A stretch of 64,000 bases of DNA from an uncultured Saprospiraceae bacterium (GCA_937926205.1 CALEYL010000049.1:1-64000); one strand, 5' to 3'. Shown: positions 25,555 to 33,735, numbered from the stretch's first letter. A program made the numbers and translations. Notes: a model not told the origin generated them from the letters alone.

Positions 25555-25960
25555 GGTACTGGCGAGCGTTGGCTATGCATATCACATTATTGGATGCCGG
25601 TCCCAGCAGGGCTGTCATTACCGCACGGCTACGGTTTATACACAAGTTTTTGTTAGCAATTACCCATGCCGTGGACCATGGTACCGTATTCTTTATCGAC
25701 TGGCTACAATGTACATCCCATCTCTTTTTGTCATTCCCGCTACCGGCGAGCGTTTGCTGTGCATATCGCATTATTGGATGGCGATCATAGCAGGGTTGTC
25801 ATTCCCGCAGGGAATCTGCGACGTCGTACCAAGTGCTTCGTGGTTTTTATGTTGATAGTCGTTTTGTCTAAAAGATTAATATATAATCATTTACGATTAA
25901 TTTCAATCAACTGTCGCGCTTTTGCAGATTCCCTTTCGGGAATGACAAACTGCTAAGGAG
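25555..25960. repeat. MITE-like hairpin repeats (copies a and b)
   Basis: Copy a (25555-25622) and copy b (25738-25824) share CTGGCGAGCGTTGGCTATGC and CGCATTATTGGATG. Copy b carries a long inverted repeat: TTGTCATTCCCGCAGGGAAT (from 25796) pairs with ATTCCCTTTCGGGAATGACAA (to 25948), enclosing about 110 bp. The same structure recurs at 33784-33993. No gene is visible between 25536 and 26226. Confidence 0.75.
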
Positions 25961-26226
25961 TGAAAGTTGAGATAACAATCAGCTCCTCAACTGCGTGGAA
26001 ACAGCATGCAGATTGGAATTTCGATGACAAAATAAGATAACCGAATAAAAGAATCAAACGTGATAATAGGATACAATATAAAGATGTGTATAACCGTAGC
26101 CCTGGCGGGAGTGACAAGCTCTACAGTTCTTCCTTTCCACATCAAAATGTGGTCGATACACCTGCAAATACCCGGCAATTTTGTACAAAAAAACGAACCA
26201 CATTTAATTCACAAAAATCAACAAAA

Positions 26227-27195
26227 ATGCAACCATTTGAAGGAAGAAAGCTCAACTTCAGCCTTGATGATTCAGCGTTAAAACCGCTTTTTAAAATGCA
26301 ACCCTGGCGGCATGCTGCTTCCATGTTGATGGATTGGGTACTTATTTTTGGGGCAATCTTTATCTATCTTCAATTTCCATCTCCGTGGATGTACTTTTTT
26401 TCGGTATTGGTCATAGGAGCGCGGATGCACGCGCTGGCCATCCTGATGCACGATGCAACGCATTATCGTTTTTTGAAAAACAGGGCCCTGAATGACCTTT
26501 TTTCCAACCTGTTCATCATGTATCCGATTTTTTCATCCATTGAAACATACCGTAAAAACCACCTTGCGCATCACCAGAATCTGAACACGGAGGAAGACCC
26601 TGACTGGGTAGCAAAAATCGGCAATCGAGCATTCACTTTTCCAAAATCGAGGCTGGCGTTTTTTATGACCATTTGCTCTTATCTGATACTTTATCAGGGA
26701 CTTATGGACTCGATCTGGTTTTTAAAAAGATTTGGCGGAAACGAGCAAAGGATAGGTTCAAAAACAAAAGCAAAGCTGGTAAAATGGACCTTTTATCTGG
26801 TGCTTTTTGGAGCAATAACCTGGTTTGGAATATGGAAATATTACCTACTTTTTTGGATCATCCCTTACCTCTCCACTTTTTTCATGTTTCAATATATACG
26901 GAGTGTGGCGGAGCATTTCGGCGGCCTGGCTTACGATGATCTGCTCACTTCAACCCGTACCGTAAAGCCTGCCTTAGTGGAGCGCTTCTTTATTTCTCCG
27001 CACCATGTCGGTTATCATTTGGAGCACCATCTATTCCCGGGGGTGCCATTTTATAATCTGCCAAAGCTGCACAGATTACTCTGCAAGCAAGTCGAATTTG
27101 TGGAAAAAGCACATTTGACAAAAGGGTACACCACCGGATTAATGCAGGAGCTAAGCAGGGCAAATTCGACGCTCTCCGGTGATTCAAGCGCTTAA
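26227..27195 (+). CDS. membrane fatty-acid desaturase
   Basis: A 322-residue integral membrane di-iron desaturase. The open frame extends to 26086, but ATG at 26227 (MQPFEGRKLNF) is the likely start because the upstream codons look non-coding. Histidine boxes: HDATH (near residue 80), HLAHHQ (near 115) and HHVGYHLEHHLFPG (near 270), as in the fatty-acid desaturase/hydroxylase superfamily. Four to five membrane segments lie between them. The substrate may be an acyl lipid or a carotenoid; this cannot be decided here. Downstream is a fragment of a methyltransferase. Confidence 0.88.
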   Translation: MQPFEGRKLNFSLDDSALKPLFKMQPWRHAASMLMDWVLIFGAIFIYLQFPSPWMYFFSVLVIGARMHALAILMHDATHYRFLKNRALNDLFSNLFIMYPIFSSIETYRKNHLAHHQNLNTEEDPDWVAKIGNRAFTFPKSRLAFFMTICSYLILYQGLMDSIWFLKRFGGNEQRIGSKTKAKLVKWTFYLVLFGAITWFGIWKYYLLFWIIPYLSTFFMFQYIRSVAEHFGGLAYDDLLTSTRTVKPALVERFFISPHHVGYHLEHHLFPGVPFYNLPKLHRLLCKQVEFVEKAHLTKGYTTGLMQELSRANSTLSGDSSA

Positions 27196-27219
27196 CCCGG
27201 ACACCCTGAATCGCCCAAA

Positions 27220-27351
27220 ATGCTGTGGAGATATATCGAGAAATTTGAAAACGCAAAAAAGGCAAGTGAAATCTTTGCAAAAGCCGGGCTTAAAACGGAA
27301 TTCATTTCTTATTTTTATGGCTGTGCATCAGGCTTCTATGGAAAAAAATAG
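27220..27351 (+). pseudogene. 3' remnant of a class I SAM methyltransferase
   Basis: A 43-codon frame (MLWRYIEKFENAKKASEIFAKAGLKTEF, then SYFYGCASGFYGKK) matches the extreme C terminus of UbiE-like methyltransferases, including the GCA(S/T)GFxGxK end. No SAM-binding domain exists upstream, so only the tail survives. Confidence 0.6.
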
Positions 27352-27387
27352 ATTCCCGAACAGGCACTTAACCCGATTGACTCATTT

Positions 27388-28926
27388 ATGGCCAACACCA
27401 ATTTAACCGGATTATATGTTGTGGCTTCGCTGGCCATGACTTGCATGGCTGCTATTGCCTTTGCTCAGGCAGGCTCCCTGGACAATGCCTTTGGGACAGG
27501 CGGGAAATTAATTGCTTCTCTTGGGAATTTTGGGGATGAGGCCAATGCTGTGGCCATTCAGAGCGATGGTAAAATTGTGCTCGGCGGAAACACGCGAAAC
27601 AGCTTCACTTCCTCAGATTTTGCGCTGGTACGATGCAACCAGGACGGCACATTAGACCCTGCTTTTGGAACAGGCGGGAAGGTGATTTTATCCATCGACA
27701 GTCGAAGCAGTGGCGCTTCTCTGGCCATTCAAAGCAATGGCAAAATTGTGCAGGGAGGGTATTCCAACTGGTTCATCAATTTACTCCGGTACAACAGCGA
27801 TGGAACCCCGGATACGACCTTCGGTGCAGGAGGTAGCGTCATTACGGATATTGAGGGTTATTACAGTGAGCAATGTCATTCGGTAGTGATCCAGGACAAT
27901 GGGAAAATCCTGGTTGGCGGACATGGAAAGCACAACAGCAATGATAACCCCTATTTTATGCTGGTCCGGTACAATGAAGACGGGACGCTGGATCATACTT
28001 TTGGAACAGACGGTATTGTCATTGGTGGTATTGGAACTGGGAATTCCCTGGCCATTCAGGATGACGGAAAAATTCTGCTGGGAGGAGCCTCCGCTTATCA
28101 ATTTGCTTTGTCGAGGTACCATCCTGATGGAACGCCGGATACTGCATTTGGCACAGGAGGAGCCGTCATAACGCCTGTCGGGATTTCCGGCGAAGCCCAT
28201 TCAATAGGCATCCAGAGCGATGGCAAAATTGTGCTGGCCGGATATGGTTACAACAATGGGTCTGATGCTGGTTTTGCTTTGGTGCGATACCATGAGGACG
28301 GGACATTGGATGCTGCCTTCGGGGCAGGGGGAAAAGTAATCACGAATATCGGCAATGGCAGGGCTGTGGGAAATTCAGTTGGTTTTCAGTCGGATGGAAA
28401 AATTCTGTTGGGCGGAAACGCCGTTTTTGATTCAAATTTCTCTGATTTTGCCCTGGTGCGATACGATAGTGCCGGCGGACTGGATAACAGCTTTGGCCTG
28501 GGCGGAATAGTCATTACACCTGTCGGAGCATCCTACAGTAATGGAAATGCACTGGGTATTCAGCAAGATGGTAAAATCGTGTTGGGTGGCTATGCTTACA
28601 ATGGCACTAAAACGGATATGGTTGTTGTAAGGTATGATGGCGATGGCGTTTCAGGAACCGAAGAGCCTGTCACGAACCGGCAAAACTGCAGCATTTATCC
28701 GAATCCGTTTGCGACTGCTGCGACCCTTCGGTTTAACACGCCAGTCCGTAAAGCACAGGTCAGTATCTGCAATGCATTCGGGCAGGAAGTAAACCGGATA
28801 GAAAACGTTTCAGGAAGGGAAATACAAATATTCCGTAACAACTTACCAGCCGGAATCTATTTCCTGCAACTTAGAGAAGAAAACAAAATCATTTCGGTAG
28901 AGAAATTGATCATCAGTGAAAAATAG
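27388..28926 (+). CDS. delta-60 repeat protein with T9SS type A sorting domain
   Basis: A 512-residue secreted protein. Signal peptide LYVVASLAMTCMAAIAFAQA; then about seven delta-60 repeats, each with the signature xxQSDGKIVLGGxxxxxxxxDFALVRYxxDGTLDxxFGxGGKVIT. The last 85 residues form a type IX secretion sorting domain (IYPNPFATAATLRFN, AFGQEVNRIENVSG, LPAGIYFLQLREENKIISVEKLII). It should cross the outer membrane by T9SS and be surface-anchored or released. Its repeat composition suggests an adhesive or structural beta-propeller; no enzyme motif is seen. It is the last gene before the second leader. Confidence 0.88.
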   Translation: MANTNLTGLYVVASLAMTCMAAIAFAQAGSLDNAFGTGGKLIASLGNFGDEANAVAIQSDGKIVLGGNTRNSFTSSDFALVRCNQDGTLDPAFGTGGKVILSIDSRSSGASLAIQSNGKIVQGGYSNWFINLLRYNSDGTPDTTFGAGGSVITDIEGYYSEQCHSVVIQDNGKILVGGHGKHNSNDNPYFMLVRYNEDGTLDHTFGTDGIVIGGIGTGNSLAIQDDGKILLGGASAYQFALSRYHPDGTPDTAFGTGGAVITPVGISGEAHSIGIQSDGKIVLAGYGYNNGSDAGFALVRYHEDGTLDAAFGAGGKVITNIGNGRAVGNSVGFQSDGKILLGGNAVFDSNFSDFALVRYDSAGGLDNSFGLGGIVITPVGASYSNGNALGIQQDGKIVLGGYAYNGTKTDMVVVRYDGDGVSGTEEPVTNRQNCSIYPNPFATAATLRFNTPVRKAQVSICNAFGQEVNRIENVSGREIQIFRNNLPAGIYFLQLREENKIISVEKLIISEK

Positions 28927-29012
28927 TTTTACCGGCAGCGGCTGCTGTACCGCTGGCACAAAACCTTCCTTTCTCAATTATTTATCATAAACTATTCATT
29001 TTGAGCGCTTTG

Positions 29013-29108
29013 TTTTTTAAATAAATGGCCGATTGCAGGGTTTGTTTATTTTCTTTACTTTTGTTTGAGCGCTCGAAAAGTGCGCGTGTTTATGTGTTAG
29101 TGGAACCC
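29013..29108 (+). promoter_or_regulatory. array leader copy 2 with promoter boxes and GTTAG
   Basis: Homologue of 1190-1285. TTG (29033-29035), 20 bp, then TACTTTTG (29056-29063), an exact TAnnTTTG -7 box. GTTAG (29096-29100) begins exactly 40 bp after the start of the -7 box, as in copy 1. TGTTAGTG (29095-29102) can pair with CGCTAACA (29121-29128), and CTAACAGGCC follows near 29135, similar to the left arms of the cassette elements. Confidence 0.6.
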
Positions 29109-29166
29109 TATTTTATGGAACGCTAACATTAAACTAACAGGCCTTCACGCCTCAAATTAATAATAG

Positions 29167-30426
29167 ATGGAATTGAGTAATAAATTACAAGCACAGCAAT
29201 TTGAAATAAAAAATTTCTCTTACGAATTGCCTGAAGACAGAATTGCAAAATATCCTTTAGCTGAAAGGGATTTAAGCAAGTTGTTAGTTTATAATAACGG
29301 GAAAATTTCGGAAGATATTTACAGAAACCTTGATAAATACATTTTCGAAAATTCCATATTTTTTTTCAATAACACCAAGGTCATTCAAGCACGTCTTTAT
29401 TTTAGCAATTCCACTGGTGATAAAATTGAAATTTTCTGCCTGGAACCAGGCGAAGAAAAACATGAACCATCAATTGCCATGATGAAAAAAACATGTGTTG
29501 AATGGAAATGTTTGATTGGTCGAATTGATAAATGGAAAGAAAAAGTAATAAGCATAAAGACAAAGGACTTTTTATTAGATGCTGAAATATTAAAACGAAG
29601 TGGGAATGTGTTTACAATTAAGTTTAGTTGGCAACCAACTAATTTTTCATTCGCTGAAATATTAGAACAATTTGGAGAAATGCCAATTCCGCCATATTTA
29701 AAGAGAGTGAGCGAAGAAATAGATGTAAGTAGATACCAAACTGTTTATGCCACACAGCAGGGTTCTGTTGCAGCGCCAACAGCAGGTCTTCACTTCACAA
29801 AACAAATTTTTGAAAAACTAGAATCTAAAAATACAATTATTGATTATGTAACTCTTCATGTTGGTGCAGGAACTTTTATACCAGTTAAAAGTGAAACTCT
29901 TGAAGGGCACGATATGCACGCTGAATGGATAGAAGTTGAGAAGGAAACAATATTGAAAATAGTAGAGCAAATTTCTGATGAGCAAACAAACAAAAATATT
30001 GTTGCTATTGGTACAACTTCGTTGAGAACTATTGAATCACTCTATTGGATGGGTGTTAAGGCAAATCAAAATTTGAGTGCTTCTATTGACGAATTAGAAG
30101 TTAAACAATGGGATGCATATGAACTTCAACAAAGTTTGACTGTATCCGATTCGCTAAATTGCTTGCTGACCTGGTTGAAAAGAAATAAAATAGAAAAACT
30201 TATTTGCAAAACACAGCTGCTTATTGTTCCGACCTATAAATTAAGAGTTGCAAACGCGCTCATTACTAATTTTCATCAGCCAAGTTCTACACTCCTTTTA
30301 CTAGTTGCAGCAGTGGTAGGTGATGATTGGAAAATTATTTACGATTATGCATTAAAGAACGATTTTAGATTTTTGAGCTACGGAGACGGAAGTTTACTTT
30401 TTGACAACAAACAAAATACAAACTAA
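29167..30426 (+). CDS. queA: QueA-like S-adenosylmethionine:tRNA ribosyltransferase-isomerase
   Basis: A 419-residue protein. It has YELPEDRIAKYPLAERDLSKLLV near the N terminus, FFFNNTKVIQARL, the central GSVAAPTAGLHFT, LHVGAGTFIPVKSETLEGHDMHAEW, and the C-terminal TNFHQPSSTLLLLVAA. QueA uses SAM to add an epoxycyclopentane ring to preQ1 at tRNA wobble position 34 in queuosine synthesis. It is longer than the 350-residue E. coli enzyme and matches the longer Bacteroidota form. It lies between leader copy 2 and element L, with A+T-rich codon use like the array, so it may be cassette-borne rather than the housekeeping copy. Confidence 0.88.
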   Translation: MELSNKLQAQQFEIKNFSYELPEDRIAKYPLAERDLSKLLVYNNGKISEDIYRNLDKYIFENSIFFFNNTKVIQARLYFSNSTGDKIEIFCLEPGEEKHEPSIAMMKKTCVEWKCLIGRIDKWKEKVISIKTKDFLLDAEILKRSGNVFTIKFSWQPTNFSFAEILEQFGEMPIPPYLKRVSEEIDVSRYQTVYATQQGSVAAPTAGLHFTKQIFEKLESKNTIIDYVTLHVGAGTFIPVKSETLEGHDMHAEWIEVEKETILKIVEQISDEQTNKNIVAIGTTSLRTIESLYWMGVKANQNLSASIDELEVKQWDAYELQQSLTVSDSLNCLLTWLKRNKIEKLICKTQLLIVPTYKLRVANALITNFHQPSSTLLLLVAAVVGDDWKIIYDYALKNDFRFLSYGDGSLLFDNKQNTN

Positions 30427-30470
30427 TCAATTCAATATGAAAACGCTGCTTAGGACAGAGAGAAGGGCAT

Positions 30471-30602
30471 CCGGTAACACGGGTTTGGCAAAAGTGGCGT
30501 TTCAGTGCTCCGCAGACACATTTGTGGTTAATCAAAGTTTGGTTTTCCGAATCACGTTTTGTGGTAAAAATCGCCATCTTCGCCAAGCCCGATAACGTTA
30601 TG
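30471..30602. repeat. attC-like palindromic element L (clearest stem geometry)
   Basis: Outer boxes TAAC (30475-30478) and GTTA (30597-30600). GGGTTTGGC (30481-30489) pairs with GCCAAGCCC (30582-30590), one wobble; a 4/4 internal loop (AAAA against CTTC); then GTGGCG (30494-30499) pairs with CGCCAT (30572-30577), one wobble. The 72-nt centre ends GTTTTGTGGTAAAA, shared with element M. Confidence 0.8.
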
Positions 30603-30627
30603 GGCAAAGCTAAAACGACAGAAAACA

Positions 30628-31233
30628 ATGAAACTTAAAGACATTTTTTCGGACAGGAATACAAGCGTTTTTGTAGTGACTAATCAGGACGAAGAAGATG
30701 AACTCAATTGGACAATTGAGCCGACTGACTTTGACCTTTTACCACAAGAAGAGAATATTTATTTCGCAAAAGCTCTACATGTTTCAGCGGTCAATACTTC
30801 TGAGTGTTACATTGGAATAATGACACCTGAAAGAATTGCTGAAACCGTGGTAAAAAGACAACCAAATGGACAAGTTGTAGCTGAAAGTATATACGACCAA
30901 GAGCAAACGATAATTCCAGCAGTTGCCTCTGACTGTTTTGGCGACTATGAATTGTTTTATGCAAAGGAAAAACCACAAATTGGAATTGACGTTTTAAAAG
31001 ACGGGCTGACAAAAGCCACAAATAAGAATATTGTAGCAGAAGACTTGGGATATATTTTACGGGACGAGAACAGAATTGAAGAAGCAATTGAAGCATTTAA
31101 AATTAGCGAGCAGACAGGACCTTCTTCCGAGTATGTTTACCTTGAACTTTCAAGACTTTACCGAGACATTGGACAAACTGAGAATGAATTAAAATACAAA
31201 CAAAAATTCAAAGACAATGGCGGAATTGAATAG
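30628..31233 (+). CDS. hypothetical protein with C-terminal TPR
   Basis: A 201-residue acidic soluble protein of unknown family. The N-terminal 120 residues form a mixed alpha/beta domain (NIYFAKALHVSAVNTSECYIGIMTPERIAE). The last 65 residues read as two tetratricopeptide-like helix pairs (LGYILRDENRIEEAIEAFKISEQTG, YVYLELSRLYRDIGQTENELKYKQKF). This suggests a protein-binding module. It lies alone between elements L and M, an exact one-gene cassette. No function is proposed. Confidence 0.65.
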   Translation: MKLKDIFSDRNTSVFVVTNQDEEDELNWTIEPTDFDLLPQEENIYFAKALHVSAVNTSECYIGIMTPERIAETVVKRQPNGQVVAESIYDQEQTIIPAVASDCFGDYELFYAKEKPQIGIDVLKDGLTKATNKNIVAEDLGYILRDENRIEEAIEAFKISEQTGPSSEYVYLELSRLYRDIGQTENELKYKQKFKDNGGIE

Positions 31234-31252
31234 CGAACAAAGAAGCCCAGCC

Positions 31253-31383
31253 CATAACAGCACCTATCCTAAAGGCGGGGTTACGTGTTCCAATGACAGT
31301 TTAGTAGTTAAACAATCATTAGTTTTTTAAGTCAAGTTTTGTGGTAAAACACCCGCCCTTCGGGTAGCGGCAAAACGTTGTAT
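31253..31383. repeat. attC-like palindromic element M
   Basis: Outer CATAAC (31253-31258) and CGTTGTATG. CTATCC (31264-31269) pairs with GGGTAG (31362-31367), one wobble; after short loops GGCGGG (31274-31279) pairs with CCCGCC (31352-31357) exactly. The interior GTCAAGTTTTGTGGTAAAAC is shared with element L. Confidence 0.75.
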
Positions 31384-31391
31384 GTAATGCT

Positions 31392-32096
31392 ATGAAACAG
31401 TACACTCCTTTGACACATATTGAATTTTTCGAAGCCTATAATAATAGGCAAAGACATTTTTTTAACTTAGACTTTGAATATTTAGATGGCTTTTCAAACA
31501 AAGACTTTTCAGACATTGTATTTGAAGGTTGCTTTTTGTATTTGGACTTTAGAAACAGCAATTTGACAAATGCAAAATTCATTGGTTGTAATATTAAAGA
31601 AATCGACCTAAGACAAGCAAATCTTACGAATGCTTTAATGACAAATTGCTTAGTTGAGTCAGCATTGTTTAACGGGGCGACAGTAACCGGTTTTAAATTT
31701 ATTGACAATTACTATTATGGACTGACACTTGGACAAGAAGAATTTGAGGATAAAATTATTCATTCAAACGCTTACATTTTGACAAAGGCACTTTCAGAAA
31801 AGGAATACAAAGAAACAATGGGCTCCAAAATGATTGACGTTACTGAAACGGCTGAACCGGTTGTTGATATTTGGGCTTATGTAAAAGATTTAGTCTACGA
31901 AAACGTTATTAGCGACTATGTTTTTAAGAATAATCTGGTTGAGAAAGTTTATAGAAACGACACGTCTACTTTTGACCATATTTTATTGCCAACAAGTGAC
32001 GAAAATGTTTTTATAGTTTTACTTGTTAAACTTGGTAATGCTACTATTATTGGACACTATCGACTTGACTTAAAAAAAGAGTATTCTTTGGGCTGA
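31392..32096 (+). CDS. pentapeptide-repeat-like protein
   Basis: A 234-residue soluble protein. Residues 45-105 contain pentapeptide-like turns (LDFRN-SNLTN-AKFIG-CNIKE, IDLRQ-ANLTN-ALMTN, ALFNG-ATVTG-FKFID), forming a short right-handed beta helix of roughly two to three coils. The C-terminal half is a different domain (FDHILLPTSDENVFIVLLVKL...IIGHYRLDLKKEY). Quinolone-resistance Qnr proteins are longer and fully repeated, so that function is unlikely. It starts 9 bp after element M and is followed by element N. Confidence 0.7.
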   Translation: MKQYTPLTHIEFFEAYNNRQRHFFNLDFEYLDGFSNKDFSDIVFEGCFLYLDFRNSNLTNAKFIGCNIKEIDLRQANLTNALMTNCLVESALFNGATVTGFKFIDNYYYGLTLGQEEFEDKIIHSNAYILTKALSEKEYKETMGSKMIDVTETAEPVVDIWAYVKDLVYENVISDYVFKNNLVEKVYRNDTSTFDHILLPTSDENVFIVLLVKLGNATIIGHYRLDLKKEYSLG

Positions 32097-32110
32097 CGTG
32101 AAAGCACTAT

Positions 32111-32238
32111 ACACAACATTGGTATTGCCAATAGTGGGGCTTGACATTTGAGCAATCGGCAGTGGTAATTTTGCTGCACAGCAGTTCCGGGCGGACGAAT
32201 ATAAAATTCCCCACCATCGGCAATACCTGCTCGTTAGC
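32111..32238. repeat. attC-like palindromic element N (perfect stems)
   Basis: GGTATTGCC (32121-32129) pairs perfectly with GGCAATACC (32219-32227); a 4/4 internal loop; GTGGGG (32134-32139) pairs perfectly with CCCCAC (32209-32214). Outer ACAAC (32113-32117) and GTTAGC (32233-32238). Same 9-4-6 geometry as element L with different sequence. Confidence 0.8.
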
Positions 32239-32247
32239 AAACATTTT

Positions 32248-32355
32248 ATGAAAACAATCAAACAACTCAACAAATTTACAAAGACGAGTATAGTCGCAGG
32301 ACTGGTATTTATTTTATATGGGTACCTGTGCAGACTAAGCGGCGTAGCCAATTAA
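32248..32355 (+). CDS. 35-residue small membrane protein
   Basis: A short open frame starts 10 bp after the GTTAGC end of element N: MKTIKQLNKFTKTSIVAGLV and onward to LSGVAN. It has a basic N terminus and one hydrophobic segment of about 14 residues. It occupies the position of a cassette gene. It may be a real small membrane protein or the surviving start of a longer one cut off by a junction near 32355. No family recognised. Confidence 0.4.
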   Translation: MKTIKQLNKFTKTSIVAGLVFILYGYLCRLSGVAN

Positions 32356-32387
32356 TAAATTCCCGAAAAAACGCTAAAATACAAAGT

Positions 32388-32750
32388 ATGAACAATTCCG
32401 ACACACACCACCAACGCATCGCAAAAATGACTTTTGCCTCGGTCTATCCCATGTATCTCGCAAAAGTAGAGAAGAAGGGCCGGACAAAAGAAGAACTGCA
32501 TCAGGTAATAAGCTGGCTGACAGGCTTCGACAACCAAAAACTGGAGGAACTCATGCAGGAAAAAGCAACTTTTGAGGTGTTCTTTCAGCGTGCTTCGCTA
32601 AACCCCAATGCATCACTCATCACCGGAGTCATCTGCGGGTATCGTGTGGAGGAAATCGAGAACCCGTTGACGCAACAGGTTCGGTATCTGGATAAGTTGG
32701 TGGATGAGCTGGCGAAAGGCAGAAAGATGGAGAAAATTTTGCGTGCTTAG
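32388..32750 (+). CDS. DUF2200 family protein
   Basis: A 120-residue protein matching DUF2200 along its full length: HQRIAKMTFASVYPMYLAKVEKKGRTKEEL, VISWLTGFD, NPNASLITGVICGYRVEEIENPL and RYLDKLVDELAKGRKMEKILR. The family is small, conserved and functionally unassigned. The open frame extends to 32328, but ATG at 32388 matches the usual family start. More G+C-rich than the preceding units; it and the next gene look like ordinary chromosomal genes rather than cassettes. Confidence 0.88.
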   Translation: MNNSDTHHQRIAKMTFASVYPMYLAKVEKKGRTKEELHQVISWLTGFDNQKLEELMQEKATFEVFFQRASLNPNASLITGVICGYRVEEIENPLTQQVRYLDKLVDELAKGRKMEKILRA

Positions 32751-32780
32751 CGGGACGATTCTTTGTGCAAAGGGGGGAAA

Positions 32781-33542
32781 ATGGATGATCAAAAAAAAGT
32801 AGCCATCGTAACTGGCGCCGGACAAGGTATTGGTTTCGAAATTTGTAAAATGCTGGCCCGCGAAGGGCATGTCGTTTTTTTGAACGATGTGGATGCTGCA
32901 TTGGCTCTCGGGGCTGCAGAAAGCATCGGCAAAGAAACCCGGGGAACCTGCATTCCTTTGGCGGGCGATTGCAGCGATGTCCCATTTATTCAAAGTATGG
33001 TGGCGGCCGCCATTGCTCAATTCGGCCGCCTCGATATTGTCGTTGCCAACGCCGGGATTACCTTATTTGGCGATTTTTTTACGTACACGCCCGAAGCCTT
33101 TTTTAAAGTCATGCAGGTCAATCTGGGGGGCACTTTCTTTTTGGCGCAAGCCGCAGCAAACGTAATGAAAACCCAACCCCGGGGCGGAACCCTGCTTTTT
33201 ATGTCGTCGGTGACGGGGCATCAGGCGCATAAAAACCTGGCCGCTTATGGCATGAGCAAAGCTGCTTTGGAAATGCTGGCCCGGAATTTAGTACTGGAAT
33301 TATCGCCTTATCAAATCAATGTCAATACCCTGGTTCCCGGCGCCACACAAACGGAAAGAACCCTGGACGATCCTGATTATACGGCCGTCTGGTCGAAATT
33401 AACCCCGATGGGCCGCCCTGCTGCTGTGTCCGACATCGCCCACACGGCATTGTTTCTGGTATCCGATCAGGCAAAACACATAACGGGGCAAAGCATCATT
33501 GTGGATGGCGGGTGGACCTGCATTAGTCCGAATCCGGAGTAG
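32781..33542 (+). CDS. short-chain dehydrogenase/reductase (SDR)
   Basis: A 253-residue classical SDR. It has the NAD(P)-binding TGAGQGIGFEI (TGxxxGxG), NAG at IVVANAGI, catalytic S in FMSSVTG, Y-x3-K in AAYGMSKAAL and the C-terminal ITGQSIIVDGGW. It oxidises or reduces an alcohol/ketone; the substrate is unknown. The open frame includes an upstream TTG, but ATG at 32781, preceded by a G-rich stretch, gives the normal SDR N terminus (MDDQKKVAIVTGAG). It follows DUF2200 by 30 bp, possibly co-transcribed. A perfect hairpin follows the stop codon. Confidence 0.9.
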   Translation: MDDQKKVAIVTGAGQGIGFEICKMLAREGHVVFLNDVDAALALGAAESIGKETRGTCIPLAGDCSDVPFIQSMVAAAIAQFGRLDIVVANAGITLFGDFFTYTPEAFFKVMQVNLGGTFFLAQAAANVMKTQPRGGTLLFMSSVTGHQAHKNLAAYGMSKAALEMLARNLVLELSPYQINVNTLVPGATQTERTLDDPDYTAVWSKLTPMGRPAAVSDIAHTALFLVSDQAKHITGQSIIVDGGWTCISPNPE

Positions 33543-33562
33543 GGCAATTTTTGGGAAAAAGA

Positions 33563-33592
33563 GATTTCCGAATCTCAAAGATTTCGGAAATC
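33563..33592. terminator. hairpin after SDR gene
   Basis: GATTTCCGAA (33563-33572) pairs perfectly with TTCGGAAATC (33583-33592) around a 10-nt loop, 20 bp after the stop codon. Probably the transcription terminator of the DUF2200-SDR unit, although no T-run follows. Confidence 0.6.
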
Positions 33593-33689
33593 TGGCACGC
33601 GATTGATGATGCGAAATACCTGTCCTCAAATAAATGCTTCCAAAAAGGTCGGCGCCACTTTGGCAGCCTTGACAAATTTTTCCGACTTG

Positions 33690-33735
33690 CTTGCTTTTAT
33701 CAACCGACTCGAGTATTTTGCACGTTGATATCAAT
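33690..33735 (-). pseudogene. minus-strand gene remnant, copy 3 (weak)
   Basis: Minus-strand peptide CKILESVDKSKQVGK and the DNA CTTGCTTTTATC...GAGTATTTTG resemble copies at 23.7 and 24.9 kb. Shorter and more diverged. Confidence 0.3.

Noticed and set aside
28931..28960. GC-rich inverted repeat after the delta-60 gene as an attC-like element
   Set aside because: Only a 6-7 bp stem without TAAC/GTTA boxes; at most a weak terminator.
31392..32096. Qnr-type quinolone resistance protein
   Set aside because: Only a few pentapeptide coils are present and the second half is unrelated to Qnr.
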